From assembly GCA_017561865.1 (NCBI GenBank), contig JAFZBH010000010.1, positions 1 through 38,684 of the forward strand: a stretch of 38,684 nt of DNA. Reading direction: 5' to 3'. The DNA comes from Bacteroidales bacterium (GTDB lineage Bacteria; Bacteroidota; Bacteroidia; Bacteroidales; UBA932). Shown piece by piece: positions 1 through 10,988 of the stretch (position 1 is its first letter; every line of letters begins with the position of its first letter). The notes under the pieces were generated by a model. That model saw only the letters and a program-made list of their open reading frames with translations. It had not been told where the DNA came from and did not search any database. The position numbers and the translations under genes were made by a program.

Positions 1-837
1 CGCCTGCTGATCGGCGACGACGAGCACGGCTGGGACGACGAGGGCGTCTTCAACTTCGAAGGCGGCTGCTATGCCAAGGTCATCAAGCTCGACAAAGAAT
101 CCGAACCGGACATCTACAACGCCATCCGCCGCGACGCCCTCCTCGAGAACGTCACCGTCGACGCGGAAGGAAAGATCGATTTCAACGACAAGAGCGTTAC
201 CGAGAACACCCGCGTCAGCTACCCGATCTACCACATCGAGAAGATCGTCCGTCCGGACAGCCACGGCCCCGCCGCCAAGCAGGTCATCTTCCTGTCGGCC
301 GACGCCTTCGGCGTGCTGCCTCCCGTCTCCGTCCTGACCCCCGAGCAGACCAAGTACTATTTCCTGAGCGGCTTCACCGCCAAGCTCGCGGGCACCGAGC
401 GCGGCATCACCGAGCCCACCCCGACCTTCTCCGCCTGCTTCGGCCAGGCCTTCCTGGAGCTGCACCCGACCAAGTATGCCGAGGAGCTCGTCAAGCGCAT
501 GGAGAAGAGCGGCGCCAAGGCCTACCTGGTGAATACCGGCTGGAACGGCACCGGCAAGCGCATCTCCATCAAGGATACGCGCGGAATCATCGACGCGATC
601 CTCGACGGCAGCATCGACAAGGCCCCGACCAAGCAGATCCCGTATTTCAACTTCGAGGTCCCGACCGTCCTGAAGGGCGTCGCCACCGAGATTCTCGACC
701 CGCGCGACACCTATGCCGACCCGAAGGTCTGGGATGAGAAGGCCCGCGACCTCGCCGGCCGTTTCATCAAGAACTTCCACAAGTACGAGTCCAACGAAGC
801 CGGCAAGAAACTGGTTACCGCCGGTCCGCAACTGTAA
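1..837 (+). CDS. pckA: Phosphoenolpyruvate carboxykinase (ATP), C-terminal part
   Basis: The gene is open at the left window edge; 278 C-terminal residues are visible of a family length near 535. The enzyme interconverts oxaloacetate plus ATP with PEP, CO2 and ADP in the cytosol. In Bacteroidales it often runs toward oxaloacetate during succinate formation. The visible part opens with the family segment LIGDDEHGW, followed by [10 protein letters not shown], which belongs to the nucleotide- and metal-binding core. Later segments include VSYPIYHIE and [11 protein letters not shown], both typical of the ATP-dependent enzyme rather than the GTP type. The frame is uninterrupted to TAA at 835-837 and is followed at once by a strong terminator, so pckA appears to end its transcription unit. 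Identity is read from motifs and is secure. Confidence 0.95.
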   Translation, partial: RLLIGDDEHGWDDEGVFNFEGGCYAKVIKLDKESEPDIYNAIRRDALLENVTVDAEGKIDFNDKSVTENTRVSYPIYHIEKIVRPDSHGPAAKQVIFLSADAFGVLPPVSVLTPEQTKYYFLSGFTAKLAGTERGITEPTPTFSACFGQAFLELHPTKYAEELVKRMEKSGAKAYLVNTGWNGTGKRISIKDTRGIIDAILDGSIDKAPTKQIPYFNFEVPTVLKGVATEILDPRDTYADPKVWDEKARDLAGRFIKNFHKYESNEAGKKLVTAGPQL

Positions 838-877
838 GGCTCACGCCTTCCAGTTGGGACAAAGTCCCGTATTGTTG

Positions 878-916
878 AAAAAACCGCTCCTCCGGGGGCG
901 GTTTTTTGTTTTTTTT
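878..916 (+). terminator. Rho-independent terminator after pckA
   Basis: A 13-bp stem (878-890 with 895-907, one T-G wobble, loop TCCG) has an A-rich left base and runs into a T tract at 909-916. It lies 40 bp after the pckA stop and separates pckA from lemA. Confidence 0.85.
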
Positions 917-918
917 CG

Positions 919-926
919 TATCTTTA
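919..926 (+). promoter_or_regulatory. Possible -7 element for lemA cluster
   Basis: TATCTTTA at 919-926 is one base from the Bacteroidetes -7 consensus TAnnTTTG and lies 30 bp before the lemA ATG. No TTTG is seen at the expected -33 spacing, so the call rests on position and the -7 element only. Confidence 0.4.
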
Positions 927-956
927 GGCCATTGAAACTATTAACTTAATCGCACT

Positions 957-1505
957 ATGGGTATTATTATCGCCATCGTCATCATCGCCCTCCTCGTCCT
1001 GTGGGTGATTTCCGTCCAGCGCAAACTCGTCAACCAGGACGAGCTCTGCCAGAATGCCATGAGCACCATCGGCGTCCAGCAGGAAAGCCGCTGGGACGCC
1101 CTGACCGGAATGGTCGAGCTCATCAAGTCCTACAATGAGCACGAGTACAACACGCTCCGTGACGTGATCGCCCAGCGCCGCCCGATCGACGGCAACAGCA
1201 CCGCCGCTGAAGCGGACGCCCAGGAGACCCTGATGGGCCAGGTGGCCGCCGGCATCAACGTCGTGGTGGAGAAGTATCCCGAGCTCAAGGCGAACGAGAA
1301 CTACGCCAAGGCGATGGACGCCGTCGACAAATACACCAACATGGTCCGTACCAGCAAGATGGTGTACAACGACACGGCGACCAAGTACAACAAGCTCATC
1401 CGCCAGATTCCCGACAGCATCGTGGCCGCCCTCTTCGGCTTCAAGGTCCGCGACTACCTCAAGACCGAGGACAAGAAGACCGAGATGCCGTCCCTCAAGA
1501 TCTAG
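957..1505 (+). CDS. lemA: LemA family protein
   Basis: A 182-residue protein, the normal length for LemA. One N-terminal membrane segment (about residues 2-18, rich in Ile/Val/Leu) is followed by the family hallmark NQDELCQNAMSTIGVQQESR and a mostly helical, charged soluble domain. The exact cellular role of LemA is not established. In many bacteria it is encoded next to a DUF2207 membrane protein, as here: the stop codon is 2 nt from the start of the next gene, so the two are surely co-transcribed. The ATG at 957 places the membrane segment at the very N terminus, as in relatives. Confidence 0.9.
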   Translation: MGIIIAIVIIALLVLWVISVQRKLVNQDELCQNAMSTIGVQQESRWDALTGMVELIKSYNEHEYNTLRDVIAQRRPIDGNSTAAEADAQETLMGQVAAGINVVVEKYPELKANENYAKAMDAVDKYTNMVRTSKMVYNDTATKYNKLIRQIPDSIVAALFGFKVRDYLKTEDKKTEMPSLKI

Positions 1506-1507
1506 GA

Positions 1508-3220
1508 ATGAAACGCTGGATCACCCTTGTTGCGGCATTGGTTTCGACCTTTGCCGCATTTGCTGATGAGCAGAAGGTGAACGATGTCGACATCACCGTG
1601 ACGCTGATCCGCAACGGCAATGCCGTCGTCCACGAAAGATGGGACGTGGAGACCGGCAACCAGATCACCGAGTGGTATCTCCCCCGGGAGAATCTGGGAG
1701 ACATCGAGATCACGGATTTCTGTGTCTACGCCGACAACGAGCGGCTGCAGGACGAAGGCGCCTGGGACGTGGACCGCTCACGGCTGCAGAAGGCCGGAAA
1801 ATCGGGCATCGTGCAAAAATACAACGCCGTGGAGCTCTGCTGGGGCATCGGTGAATACGGACACCATGTGTTCGAGCCCCTCTATGTGATGAGACGCGCG
1901 GTCAAGTCGCTCAACGACTATGACATGATGCACCTGCAGCTGGTCAACGACGAGCTCAAGGCCCCTCCCCGCCACGTCAGGGTGACGGTCAAGCTGTCCT
2001 CCGACAATCCGGACATCAAGCTGGACACCACGAACACCCGCGCCTGGGGCTTCGGCTACTACGGCACGGTCGAATTCCGCGACAGCACGGTGGTCTTCGA
2101 ATCCACCGAGCCTTTCCAATACAAGAGTTCCCTCATCGCGCTGCTGCGTTTCGACAAAGGCATCTTCGTCTCGCCCAGCGTACAGGAGAAGGATTTCCAG
2201 GAAGTGCTGGACCGGGCGTTGACCGGTGCGGACTTCGGCGGCGGTGACGACGAAGAGGAAGACGATGACGTCGCAGCCGGCATCGCCGGCCTGGTTATGA
2301 TGGCGCTGATGTATCTGGCGGGCAAGAAAGCCTACCGCAAGTTCACCGGCAAGACCACCAAGCGCGAGAAGCGCCAGCTCCTCGGCGTCAAGGAGTCCCA
2401 GATCGACTGGTACCGCGAACTCCCGATGGACGGCGACCTCGTGGCCGCCGAATACGCCCTCACGCGGCTGGGCGAAGACCGCAAGAAGAATGCGCTCGCT
2501 TCCGCAGAGATCATGCGGATGATCTACCAGGGCTACCTGGACGTCTCCAAGGACGCCGAGGGCCGGATCGAGATCTCCTTCTCGAAGGACAAGACCGGCA
2601 AGGGGACCATGGATTCCATCGCCAGCGACCTGTGGAGCATGATGCTGGAGGCCTCCGGCGACGACCGCATCCTGCAGGACAAGGAGTTCTCCACCTGGTC
2701 CCGCAGCCATACCACCAAGCTTTACAACTGGACCGAGAAGGTCAACCTGATGGGCAAGAACATCTTCCGCAACAAGAAGTGGATGTCTCCGACCAACACC
2801 AAGTTCACCTCCGACGGCCAGCGGGAAACCCGTCAGCTGCTTGGGTTCCGCAAGTTCCTGTCGGACTTCACCCTCACCAGCGAACGTGAGACCATCGAGG
2901 CGCACCTGTGGCAGGAATACCTCGTGTTCGGCACCCTGCTGGGCATTGCCGACAAGGTAGCCAAACAGCTCAAGGACGTCGACCCGGTGCTCTTCGAGCG
3001 GACGATCGGCTATGACTACACGACCTTCAGCGGCGTCCTGAACACGATGGACGTCCTGTCCCGTGCCATCACCAGCGCCCGCAGTTCCTATTCGACCTCT
3101 TCCTATTCCGGCGGAGGCGGCGGATTCAGCGGAGGCAGCTGGGGCGGTTACGGCGGACACAGCTCCTTCGGCGGAGGCGGCGGATTCGGCGGAGGCGGCC
3201 ACGGCGGAGGCGGCAGATAG
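1508..3220 (+). CDS. DUF2207 domain membrane protein
   Basis: 570 residues. A cleavable signal peptide (residues 1-19, ending AAFA before DEQ) leads into an extracytoplasmic domain with the DUF2207 pattern: a VDITVTLIRNGNAVVHERWD start and a later aromatic LCWGIGEYG segment. An acidic run (GGDDEEEDDDV, about residues 246-256) precedes a transmembrane helix near 259-275, and a basic stretch after it marks the cytoplasmic side. The C terminus is a low-complexity Gly/Ser tail of about 35 residues, a feature common in this family. The function is unknown; the persistent pairing with LemA (2-nt gap) suggests a shared envelope role. recG starts 6 nt downstream. Confidence 0.85.
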   Translation: MKRWITLVAALVSTFAAFADEQKVNDVDITVTLIRNGNAVVHERWDVETGNQITEWYLPRENLGDIEITDFCVYADNERLQDEGAWDVDRSRLQKAGKSGIVQKYNAVELCWGIGEYGHHVFEPLYVMRRAVKSLNDYDMMHLQLVNDELKAPPRHVRVTVKLSSDNPDIKLDTTNTRAWGFGYYGTVEFRDSTVVFESTEPFQYKSSLIALLRFDKGIFVSPSVQEKDFQEVLDRALTGADFGGGDDEEEDDDVAAGIAGLVMMALMYLAGKKAYRKFTGKTTKREKRQLLGVKESQIDWYRELPMDGDLVAAEYALTRLGEDRKKNALASAEIMRMIYQGYLDVSKDAEGRIEISFSKDKTGKGTMDSIASDLWSMMLEASGDDRILQDKEFSTWSRSHTTKLYNWTEKVNLMGKNIFRNKKWMSPTNTKFTSDGQRETRQLLGFRKFLSDFTLTSERETIEAHLWQEYLVFGTLLGIADKVAKQLKDVDPVLFERTIGYDYTTFSGVLNTMDVLSRAITSARSSYSTSSYSGGGGGFSGGSWGGYGGHSSFGGGGGFGGGGHGGGGR

Positions 3221-3226
3221 AAGCCG

Positions 3227-5500
<2,274 letters not shown>

Positions 5501-5503
5501 CAG

Positions 5504-6736
5504 ATGAGCAGGAACACCTTTCTGAAAAACTATGGCTCCTCGCTGCTCCTGCTGCTGGGACTCGTCGTGGGAGGCGTGCTGGGCGCGGTCCTGGGAGAAG
5601 GCGCCCGGGTGTTTCGCGCACCGGGGATGCTGTTCCTCAACCTGGTGTTTATGCTGGTGGTGCCGCTGGTGTTTTTCTCCGTGGCCCATTCCATCGTGGT
5701 GATGCGCCGCAGCGGGGTGATCGGCAGGGTCCTGGGGACGGCTCTCGGCGTGTTCCTGTTCATGTCGCTTGTGGCTGGCACTTTCGCGTTAGGTTTCATG
5801 TCGCTTTGGAACCCTTTTGAACGGATGACAGGAGCAGGAGACGCCCCGACGGGCATGATCGCGACAGAAGGAATGAAGCTGGGCGATGCCCTGGTGTCGG
5901 CTTTCACAGTCAACGATTTTTCGCTGCTGCTGTCGCGCGAGCATCTTCTGCCGCTCATCCTGTTCGCCGCCCTTTTCGGCTTCGCCGTCGCCCTGCTTGG
6001 CCGCAAGGCATCCACCGTGGAGGCGTTCATCGCCGAGGGCGACGCGGTCATCATGAAGATGGTGGAGCTGGTGATGAAGCTGGCGCCCCTCGGCATAGGC
6101 TGCTATTTCGCCGACACGGTCGGCACGCTGGGCAGCCAGATCGTGGGCGGCTATCTGGAGATCTTCCTGGTGGTCTGCGCGGCCACCGCGGTGTGTTATC
6201 TGGTTTTCCATTCGCTCTATGCGCTGTTCTGCCGCATCCCGCTCGGACGGTTCTGGAAGGAGATGATATCGCCGTCGGCGACGGCGGTCGGCACCTGCTC
6301 GTCGGCTGCCTGTATGCCCGTAAATATGGCCGCTGCGCGCCACCTGGGCGTGAGCGGCAAGATAGCCGACGGGGTGATCCCCCTGGGGACCAACCTGCAC
6401 AAGGACGGATCGGTGGTCACGTCCGTGGCCAAGGTGCTCTTCGCGCTGTACTTTTTCGGCGCCGCGCCGCAGGGGCCCGGCCCTGCCGCCGTCGTGGTCC
6501 TGCTGGCGGTGCTGGAGAGCGTCGTGGTGGGAGCCATCCCCGTGGGCGGGATGACCGGCGAGCTGCTCATCTGCGCCGTGCTGGGCCTGGATCCGTCCTT
6601 CGCCGCTTCGCTGTTGATCATCGGCACCGTCTGCGACATTCCCGCCACGCTGCTCAACGCGACGGGCAATCTGGTCGCACCCCTGCTGGTCCAGAGGCTC
6701 ACCCCGGAGTCATCCGCTGATGTTTCCGGGGAATAA
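5504..6736 (+). CDS. Dicarboxylate/amino acid:cation symporter (DAACS family)
   Basis: 410 residues, polytopic, with the hydrophobic pattern of the glutamate/dicarboxylate transporter family (about eight membrane helices and two re-entrant hairpins). The first re-entrant loop carries CSSAACMP (265-272) in place of the usual Ser-rich SSSAATLP. The TM7 motif reads PLGTNLHKDGS (D301 kept) where classical members have NMDGT, so residues that normally help bind Na+ differ. The substrate is probably an acidic amino acid or C4-dicarboxylate, but the changed motif makes both substrate and coupling ion uncertain. The gene starts 3 nt after recG and is likely the last gene of the lemA cluster. Confidence 0.88.
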   Translation: MSRNTFLKNYGSSLLLLLGLVVGGVLGAVLGEGARVFRAPGMLFLNLVFMLVVPLVFFSVAHSIVVMRRSGVIGRVLGTALGVFLFMSLVAGTFALGFMSLWNPFERMTGAGDAPTGMIATEGMKLGDALVSAFTVNDFSLLLSREHLLPLILFAALFGFAVALLGRKASTVEAFIAEGDAVIMKMVELVMKLAPLGIGCYFADTVGTLGSQIVGGYLEIFLVVCAATAVCYLVFHSLYALFCRIPLGRFWKEMISPSATAVGTCSSAACMPVNMAAARHLGVSGKIADGVIPLGTNLHKDGSVVTSVAKVLFALYFFGAAPQGPGPAAVVVLLAVLESVVVGAIPVGGMTGELLICAVLGLDPSFAASLLIIGTVCDIPATLLNATGNLVAPLLVQRLTPESSADVSGE

Positions 6737-6740
6737 TTAT

Positions 6741-6748
6741 TATATTTG
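6741..6748 (+). promoter_or_regulatory. -7 element TATATTTG for S9 peptidase
   Basis: Exact match to TAnnTTTG, 20 bp before the ATG and just past the symporter stop codon. No clear TTTG at -33. Confidence 0.6.
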
Positions 6749-6768
6749 CCGTCTAAAACGAAGATCCA

Positions 6769-8985
6769 ATGAAACGTATCATTATCGCATTTACCTGTCT
6801 CGTTATGGCTATCAGTTGTGCAAAGAAAGAGGACAGCGGCTATGTCGGGCCGTCTGACATCCGGATTGAGGACGGCGTGATGACGCCCGAGGCCCTGCTC
6901 GCGCTCGGCCGCCTGTCCGATCCCCAGCTGTCCCCCGACGGCACCCGGATCCTTTACGGAGTCTCCTATATCGACCTCTCTGAGAACAAGAGCTGCCGCA
7001 ACCTCTTCCTCTGCAATCCCGACGGAAGCGGCAAGGTCCAGCTGACCCGTTACGCCAAGAGCGTCAGCGGCGCGCGCTGGTCCCTCGATGGCGGGAGCAT
7101 CTATTTCCTGCAGGGCGGTCAGCTCTGGAAAGCGCCCCTGAAAGGCAACAAGCTCGGCAAGCGGGTGCAGCTCAGCGACGTCCCCGACGGCATCAGCGAC
7201 TTCAAGCTCTCGCCCGACCAGAACCAGGTCATCTACGTGAGCAGCGTCAAGAACAAGGCCCTGCAGACCCCTGCGGACAGCGATCCGGCCCTCGACAAGG
7301 CCCAGGCCTATGCCACCGAGGACCTGATGTACCGCCACTGGGACCACTGGGTGACGGAAGTCCCCCGCAGCTATGTGGCCCCGCTCGGAAAAGAAAAGAT
7401 CACGCCCGCGAACTCCGTCGACATCCTCGGCACCGAAGAGCTCTTCGAGCTGCCGACCGAGCCCTTCGGCGGCGCGGAGCAGCTCGACTGGGCGCCGGAC
7501 AGCCGCCACATCGTCTACTCCTGCCGCAAGAAGACCGGCAAGCAATACGCTTTCAGCACCAACTGCGGCATCTATGTCTATGACATCCTGACCGGCGCCA
7601 CGCTCGACGTCAAGACCGACGGCGGCTACGACACCGACCCCGTCTGGAGCGCCGACGGCGCCCACATCGCCTGGGTCTCGATGGCGCGCGACGGCTATGA
7701 GGCCGACCGTCAGCGACTGTTCGTCGCCGACGTACAAGTCCTTGAAGATGAGGCAGAAGGCCAGAACGTAGGCGTCCGCATCGACAACGTCCGTGAACTG
7801 CTGCCCGGGTTCGACCACGACGTGGCCGGGCTCGTCTGGCACGGCGACGAACTCTTCTTCAACGCCCTCGTGGGCGAAGGCGTCCAGGCGCTGTTCTGCG
7901 CCGACCTGACGGGCGACGTGCAACGCATCACCGCCCCCGACTGGAACTTCGACTTCTTCTCCCCCTTCGCGGTGCTCGACCGCGCCGACGGCGTGGAACT
8001 GCTCGCTTCCTATTATTGCCTCAAGTTCCCCGCGGAGCTGGTGTCCGTCAAGATCACAGCCGAGGGCGTGACCTATGCGCAGATCACGGACGAGAACGCA
8101 CATATCTTCACGCAGCTCTCCGACGTCACGGACGAGCGCGTGTGGGTGGAGACGGTCGACCATCAGCAGATGCTCTGCTGGGTGCTCTATCCCCCGCAGT
8201 TCGACCCGAGCAAGCAGTATCCGGCCATCGAAATCGTGCTCGGAGGCCCGCAGGGGTCCAATTCGCAGGACTGGAGCTACCGCTGGTGCTACCGCCTGAT
8301 GGCCCAGCAGGGCTACATCGTGATCCTGCCCAACCGCCGCGGGACCACGGCCTTCGGCCAGGCCTGGAAGGAGCAAATTTCCGGCGACTATCCGGGACTC
8401 AACATGCAGGACTACCTGAGCGCCGGACGCTACATCAAAAGCCAGCCCTACGTGAACAAACTCGCCTGCGTAGGCGCCTCGTACGGCGGCTATTCCGCCT
8501 ATATGCTGGAGGGGCTGCACGGCGACCTGTATGACTGCTTCATCGCGCACGCCGGCATCTTCGACGAGAAGCAGCTGTGGTTCACCACGGAGGAGATGTG
8601 GTTCGCGAACTGGGACAACGGCGGACTGACGGAGTATGCCTACAAGCCCGGCCAGACGGGCCCTGCCGGCGACGGAGTCACCTTCGGCGGGATGCAGCAG
8701 GCAGGAGCGCCGTACGCGTCGACCGCCAAGGCGCAGCGGCATTATGCCAACTCCCCGTCGACGATGGTCACGAAATGGCACACGCCCATCCTCTGCATCC
8801 ACGGAATGATGGATTACCGCATCCCCTACGAGCAGGGAATGGCCGCCTTCAATGCCGCCCAGATGATGGGGGTCCCGTCCAAGCTGGTCATCTTCCCGGA
8901 GGAGAACCACTGGATCCTCCAGCCGCAGAACGCCCTCTACTGGCACCGCACCTTCTTCGACTGGCTGGACCGCTGGATGAAATAA
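6769..8985 (+). CDS. S9 family (prolyl oligopeptidase-type) peptidase, lipoprotein
   Basis: 738 residues. The N terminus has a type II signal (MKRIIIAFTCLVMAISC), with the lipobox cysteine at 17 followed by AKKEDSG, so the enzyme is probably lipid-anchored in the periplasm or outer membrane. Residues of about 40-430 form a WD40/PD40-like beta-propeller (repeated LSPDGTRI, WSLDGGSIY, WSADGAHI strands). The C-terminal alpha/beta-hydrolase domain shows the triad S571 in GASYGGY, D682 in GMMDYRIP and H714 in EENHWI. The family cleaves short peptides (DPP-IV, DPP5 and acylaminoacyl-peptidase branches). The length is close to DPP5-like enzymes, but specificity cannot be assigned by eye. It has its own promoter and is followed 18 nt later by yqeY. 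Confidence 0.92.
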   Translation: MKRIIIAFTCLVMAISCAKKEDSGYVGPSDIRIEDGVMTPEALLALGRLSDPQLSPDGTRILYGVSYIDLSENKSCRNLFLCNPDGSGKVQLTRYAKSVSGARWSLDGGSIYFLQGGQLWKAPLKGNKLGKRVQLSDVPDGISDFKLSPDQNQVIYVSSVKNKALQTPADSDPALDKAQAYATEDLMYRHWDHWVTEVPRSYVAPLGKEKITPANSVDILGTEELFELPTEPFGGAEQLDWAPDSRHIVYSCRKKTGKQYAFSTNCGIYVYDILTGATLDVKTDGGYDTDPVWSADGAHIAWVSMARDGYEADRQRLFVADVQVLEDEAEGQNVGVRIDNVRELLPGFDHDVAGLVWHGDELFFNALVGEGVQALFCADLTGDVQRITAPDWNFDFFSPFAVLDRADGVELLASYYCLKFPAELVSVKITAEGVTYAQITDENAHIFTQLSDVTDERVWVETVDHQQMLCWVLYPPQFDPSKQYPAIEIVLGGPQGSNSQDWSYRWCYRLMAQQGYIVILPNRRGTTAFGQAWKEQISGDYPGLNMQDYLSAGRYIKSQPYVNKLACVGASYGGYSAYMLEGLHGDLYDCFIAHAGIFDEKQLWFTTEEMWFANWDNGGLTEYAYKPGQTGPAGDGVTFGGMQQAGAPYASTAKAQRHYANSPSTMVTKWHTPILCIHGMMDYRIPYEQGMAAFNAAQMMGVPSKLVIFPEENHWILQPQNALYWHRTFFDWLDRWMK

Positions 8986-9003
8986 ACAAAAATAACTTTT
9001 CCT

Positions 9004-9459
9004 ATGGCACTCGAACAACAGATCCAGAAAGACATCATGGCGGCGATGAAGGCCCACGACTATGAGCGGACCAACGCCGTGCGCGCCATCAAGTCGGCCA
9101 TCCTCCTGGCCAAGACCGCCGAAGGCGGCAAGAAGGAGCTTGAAGACGCCGATATCATCAAACTGATCCAAAAGCTCATCAAGCAGCGCAAGGAGGCGGC
9201 TGAGCAGTACGTCGCCGCAGGCCGTCAGGAACTCGCCGACAACGAGATCGCCGAGGCGAAGGTCCTCGAAGAATATGTCCCCAAGCAACTCACCCCCGAG
9301 GAAATCGAAGAGCGGGTCCGCGAGATCATCGCCCAGACCGGTGCTTCGTCCCCTTCCGATATGGGCAAGGTGATGGGTGTGGCGACCAAACAGCTCGCCG
9401 GCCTGGCCGACGGTCGCGCCATCTCCACGATCGTGCGTCAGCTGCTTTCGCAGGGATGA
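9004..9459 (+). CDS. GatB/YqeY domain protein
   Basis: 151 residues, the usual size for the stand-alone YqeY family. The domain resembles the tail of the GatB amidotransferase subunit, which contacts tRNA. The biological role of the free protein is not settled. Typical segments are RTNAVRAIKSAIL near the start, KQRKEAAEQYVAAGRQELA in the middle, and a C-terminal DMGKVMGVATKQLAGLADGR. The last four bases (ATGA) overlap the start of the nif3-like gene, pointing to translational coupling. Confidence 0.92.
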   Translation: MALEQQIQKDIMAAMKAHDYERTNAVRAIKSAILLAKTAEGGKKELEDADIIKLIQKLIKQRKEAAEQYVAAGRQELADNEIAEAKVLEEYVPKQLTPEEIEERVREIIAQTGASSPSDMGKVMGVATKQLAGLADGRAISTIVRQLLSQG

Positions 9460-10232
9460 AACTGCGGGAAATCATAGCCGCGCTGGAGCGGACCGCTCCG
9501 CTGCGGCTGCAGGAAGAGTGGGACAATTCCGGCCTGCAGGTGGGGTTCCCTCAGGCGGAGATTTCGAGCGTGCTGGTGTGCCTGGACGTCACCGAGGCGG
9601 TGGTGGAAGAAGCCGCCGCGAAAGGATGCCAGCTGGTCGTTTCCCATCACCCCCTGCTTTACAGGCCCCTCCGGCAGGTCAGCGATGCCACCTATCAGCA
9701 GCGCTGCGTGGTGAAGGCCCTGGCGGCCGGCATTTCCATCTATTCGGCCCATACGAGCCTTGACAATGCGCCCGGCGGCGTCAATCATAAGATGGCAGCT
9801 CTTCTCGGGCTTCAGAATCTCAGCTGGCTCGCTCCGCTCGCCTCGGGCGAAGGCGGGTCGGGCCTGGTGGGAGAACTGCCGGTTCCGGAGGAGGACCGTG
9901 CCTTTCTGGAGCGCGTCAGGCGGACTTTCCGGGTCGAGAGCCTGCGCCACTCCGCCCTGGACGGTCGGCGAATCCGCAGGGTAGCCCTGTGCGGCGGTTC
10001 CGGAGGGTCTTTCCTGTCGGAAGCCATCCGGGCGGGGGTCGACTGTTACCTGACCGGCGAACTGCACTACCACGCCTATTTCGACACCGCCGGTGTGCTC
10101 CTTGCGGAGCTCGGCCACTACCAGAGCGAGCAGTTTACCCAGGATCTGCTGAAGGACCTGCTGATGGCGGCTTTCCCGACGCTGCGCGTCGTCAAGACGG
10201 AGCTCGATACCAACCCCATCTGCTATGACTGA
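9456..10232 (+). CDS. Nif3-like dinuclear metal centre protein
   Basis: 258 residues. Metal-site residues expected for the NIF3/YbgI family are present: H64 and H65 in SHHP, D103 in SLDNAPGG, and H221 plus E225 in GHYQSE. The family forms toroidal hexamers with two metals per subunit. Its reaction is uncertain (GTP cyclohydrolase I type 2 annotations are largely by transfer). The length fits the short form lacking the central PII-like insertion that many Bacteroidetes homologs carry. The start overlaps yqeY by 4 nt and the end overlaps the thioesterase gene by 8 nt, so the three genes form one unit. Confidence 0.9.
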   Translation: MKLREIIAALERTAPLRLQEEWDNSGLQVGFPQAEISSVLVCLDVTEAVVEEAAAKGCQLVVSHHPLLYRPLRQVSDATYQQRCVVKALAAGISIYSAHTSLDNAPGGVNHKMAALLGLQNLSWLAPLASGEGGSGLVGELPVPEEDRAFLERVRRTFRVESLRHSALDGRRIRRVALCGGSGGSFLSEAIRAGVDCYLTGELHYHAYFDTAGVLLAELGHYQSEQFTQDLLKDLLMAAFPTLRVVKTELDTNPICYD

Positions 10233-10974
10233 ACTGAAAGACAAGTTCTGTGAAGATATCGTCGCCGCCTGCTATATGGTGGACAGGCGGCAGATCCTGC
10301 GGCCTTCGGCTTTTCTTGACCTGGCGCAGCAGATGGCGGTCTTCGGGGCTGACAGGCTGGATTTCGGTGACGACACGCTCGGCCGTTTCGGCTGCACCTG
10401 GGTGCTTGCCCGGCAGCACGTCCGCTTCGAGCGTCCGCTCCGGCATAAGGAGTGCGGACGGATGCTGACCTGGCACAAAGGCCTGCAGGGGCTGTTCTTT
10501 ATCCGCGACTACCAGCTGCTTGGCGCAGACGGGGAGCCTTGTGTCAATTCGACCAGTTCCTGGGTGGTGATGAACGTGGAGGAAAGAAGGGTCGTGCGGC
10601 CAGACTTCCTGCGGGAGATCGTCTCGCTGGACCCGCAAAGCCCCGACTCTGCCATTGTGGAGCCGGCCGCCAAGGTCGGTCTCCCGCGCGAGGCGGAACT
10701 CTCGCTGATCGGCACCCGCCGCGTGCTCTACTCCGACATAGACTACAACCAGCACGCGAACAACGTCAAATATACCGTCTGGGCGATGGATGCCCTGCCT
10801 GAAGAACTGGTTAATGAGAAGTTGCTTAAGGAATTGACTATCAACTTCAATAAAGAGGCAAGACCAGGCGAGACCGTGGAGCTTTGGCATGCACTTGACC
10901 CTGACGGTGCGCACATCGTCGAAGGGCGGGTCGAGGGACATCAAGTCTTTATCGAACGGCTGGTCTTTGACTAG
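10225..10974 (+). CDS. Acyl-ACP thioesterase
   Basis: 249 residues with two hotdog folds, resembling plant FatA/FatB and bacterial acyl-ACP thioesterases that release free fatty acids from acyl-ACP. The C-terminal hotdog contains DIDYNQHANNVKY (171-183). This matches the plant active-site segment, with N175 and H177 as the catalytic Asn-His pair. The N-terminal half has the substrate-side features WVLARQHVRFERPL (59-72). The start overlaps the nif3-like gene by 8 nt. The gene converges on the helicase, with only 14 bp between the two stops and a T-rich stretch in that gap. Confidence 0.9.
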   Translation: MTELKDKFCEDIVAACYMVDRRQILRPSAFLDLAQQMAVFGADRLDFGDDTLGRFGCTWVLARQHVRFERPLRHKECGRMLTWHKGLQGLFFIRDYQLLGADGEPCVNSTSSWVVMNVEERRVVRPDFLREIVSLDPQSPDSAIVEPAAKVGLPREAELSLIGTRRVLYSDIDYNQHANNVKYTVWAMDALPEELVNEKLLKELTINFNKEARPGETVELWHALDPDGAHIVEGRVEGHQVFIERLVFD

Positions 10975-10988
10975 TCGTTCTTTTTTCC

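Noticed and set aside
3098..3220. Gly-rich repeats at the end of the DUF2207 gene as a DNA repeat element
   Set aside because: In-frame Gly/Ser codon repeats are usual in the tail of this protein family.
6217..9288. 1023-codon minus-strand open frame opposite the S9 peptidase
   Set aside because: It crosses several real genes, has no domain pattern and mirrors the codon bias of the sense strand.
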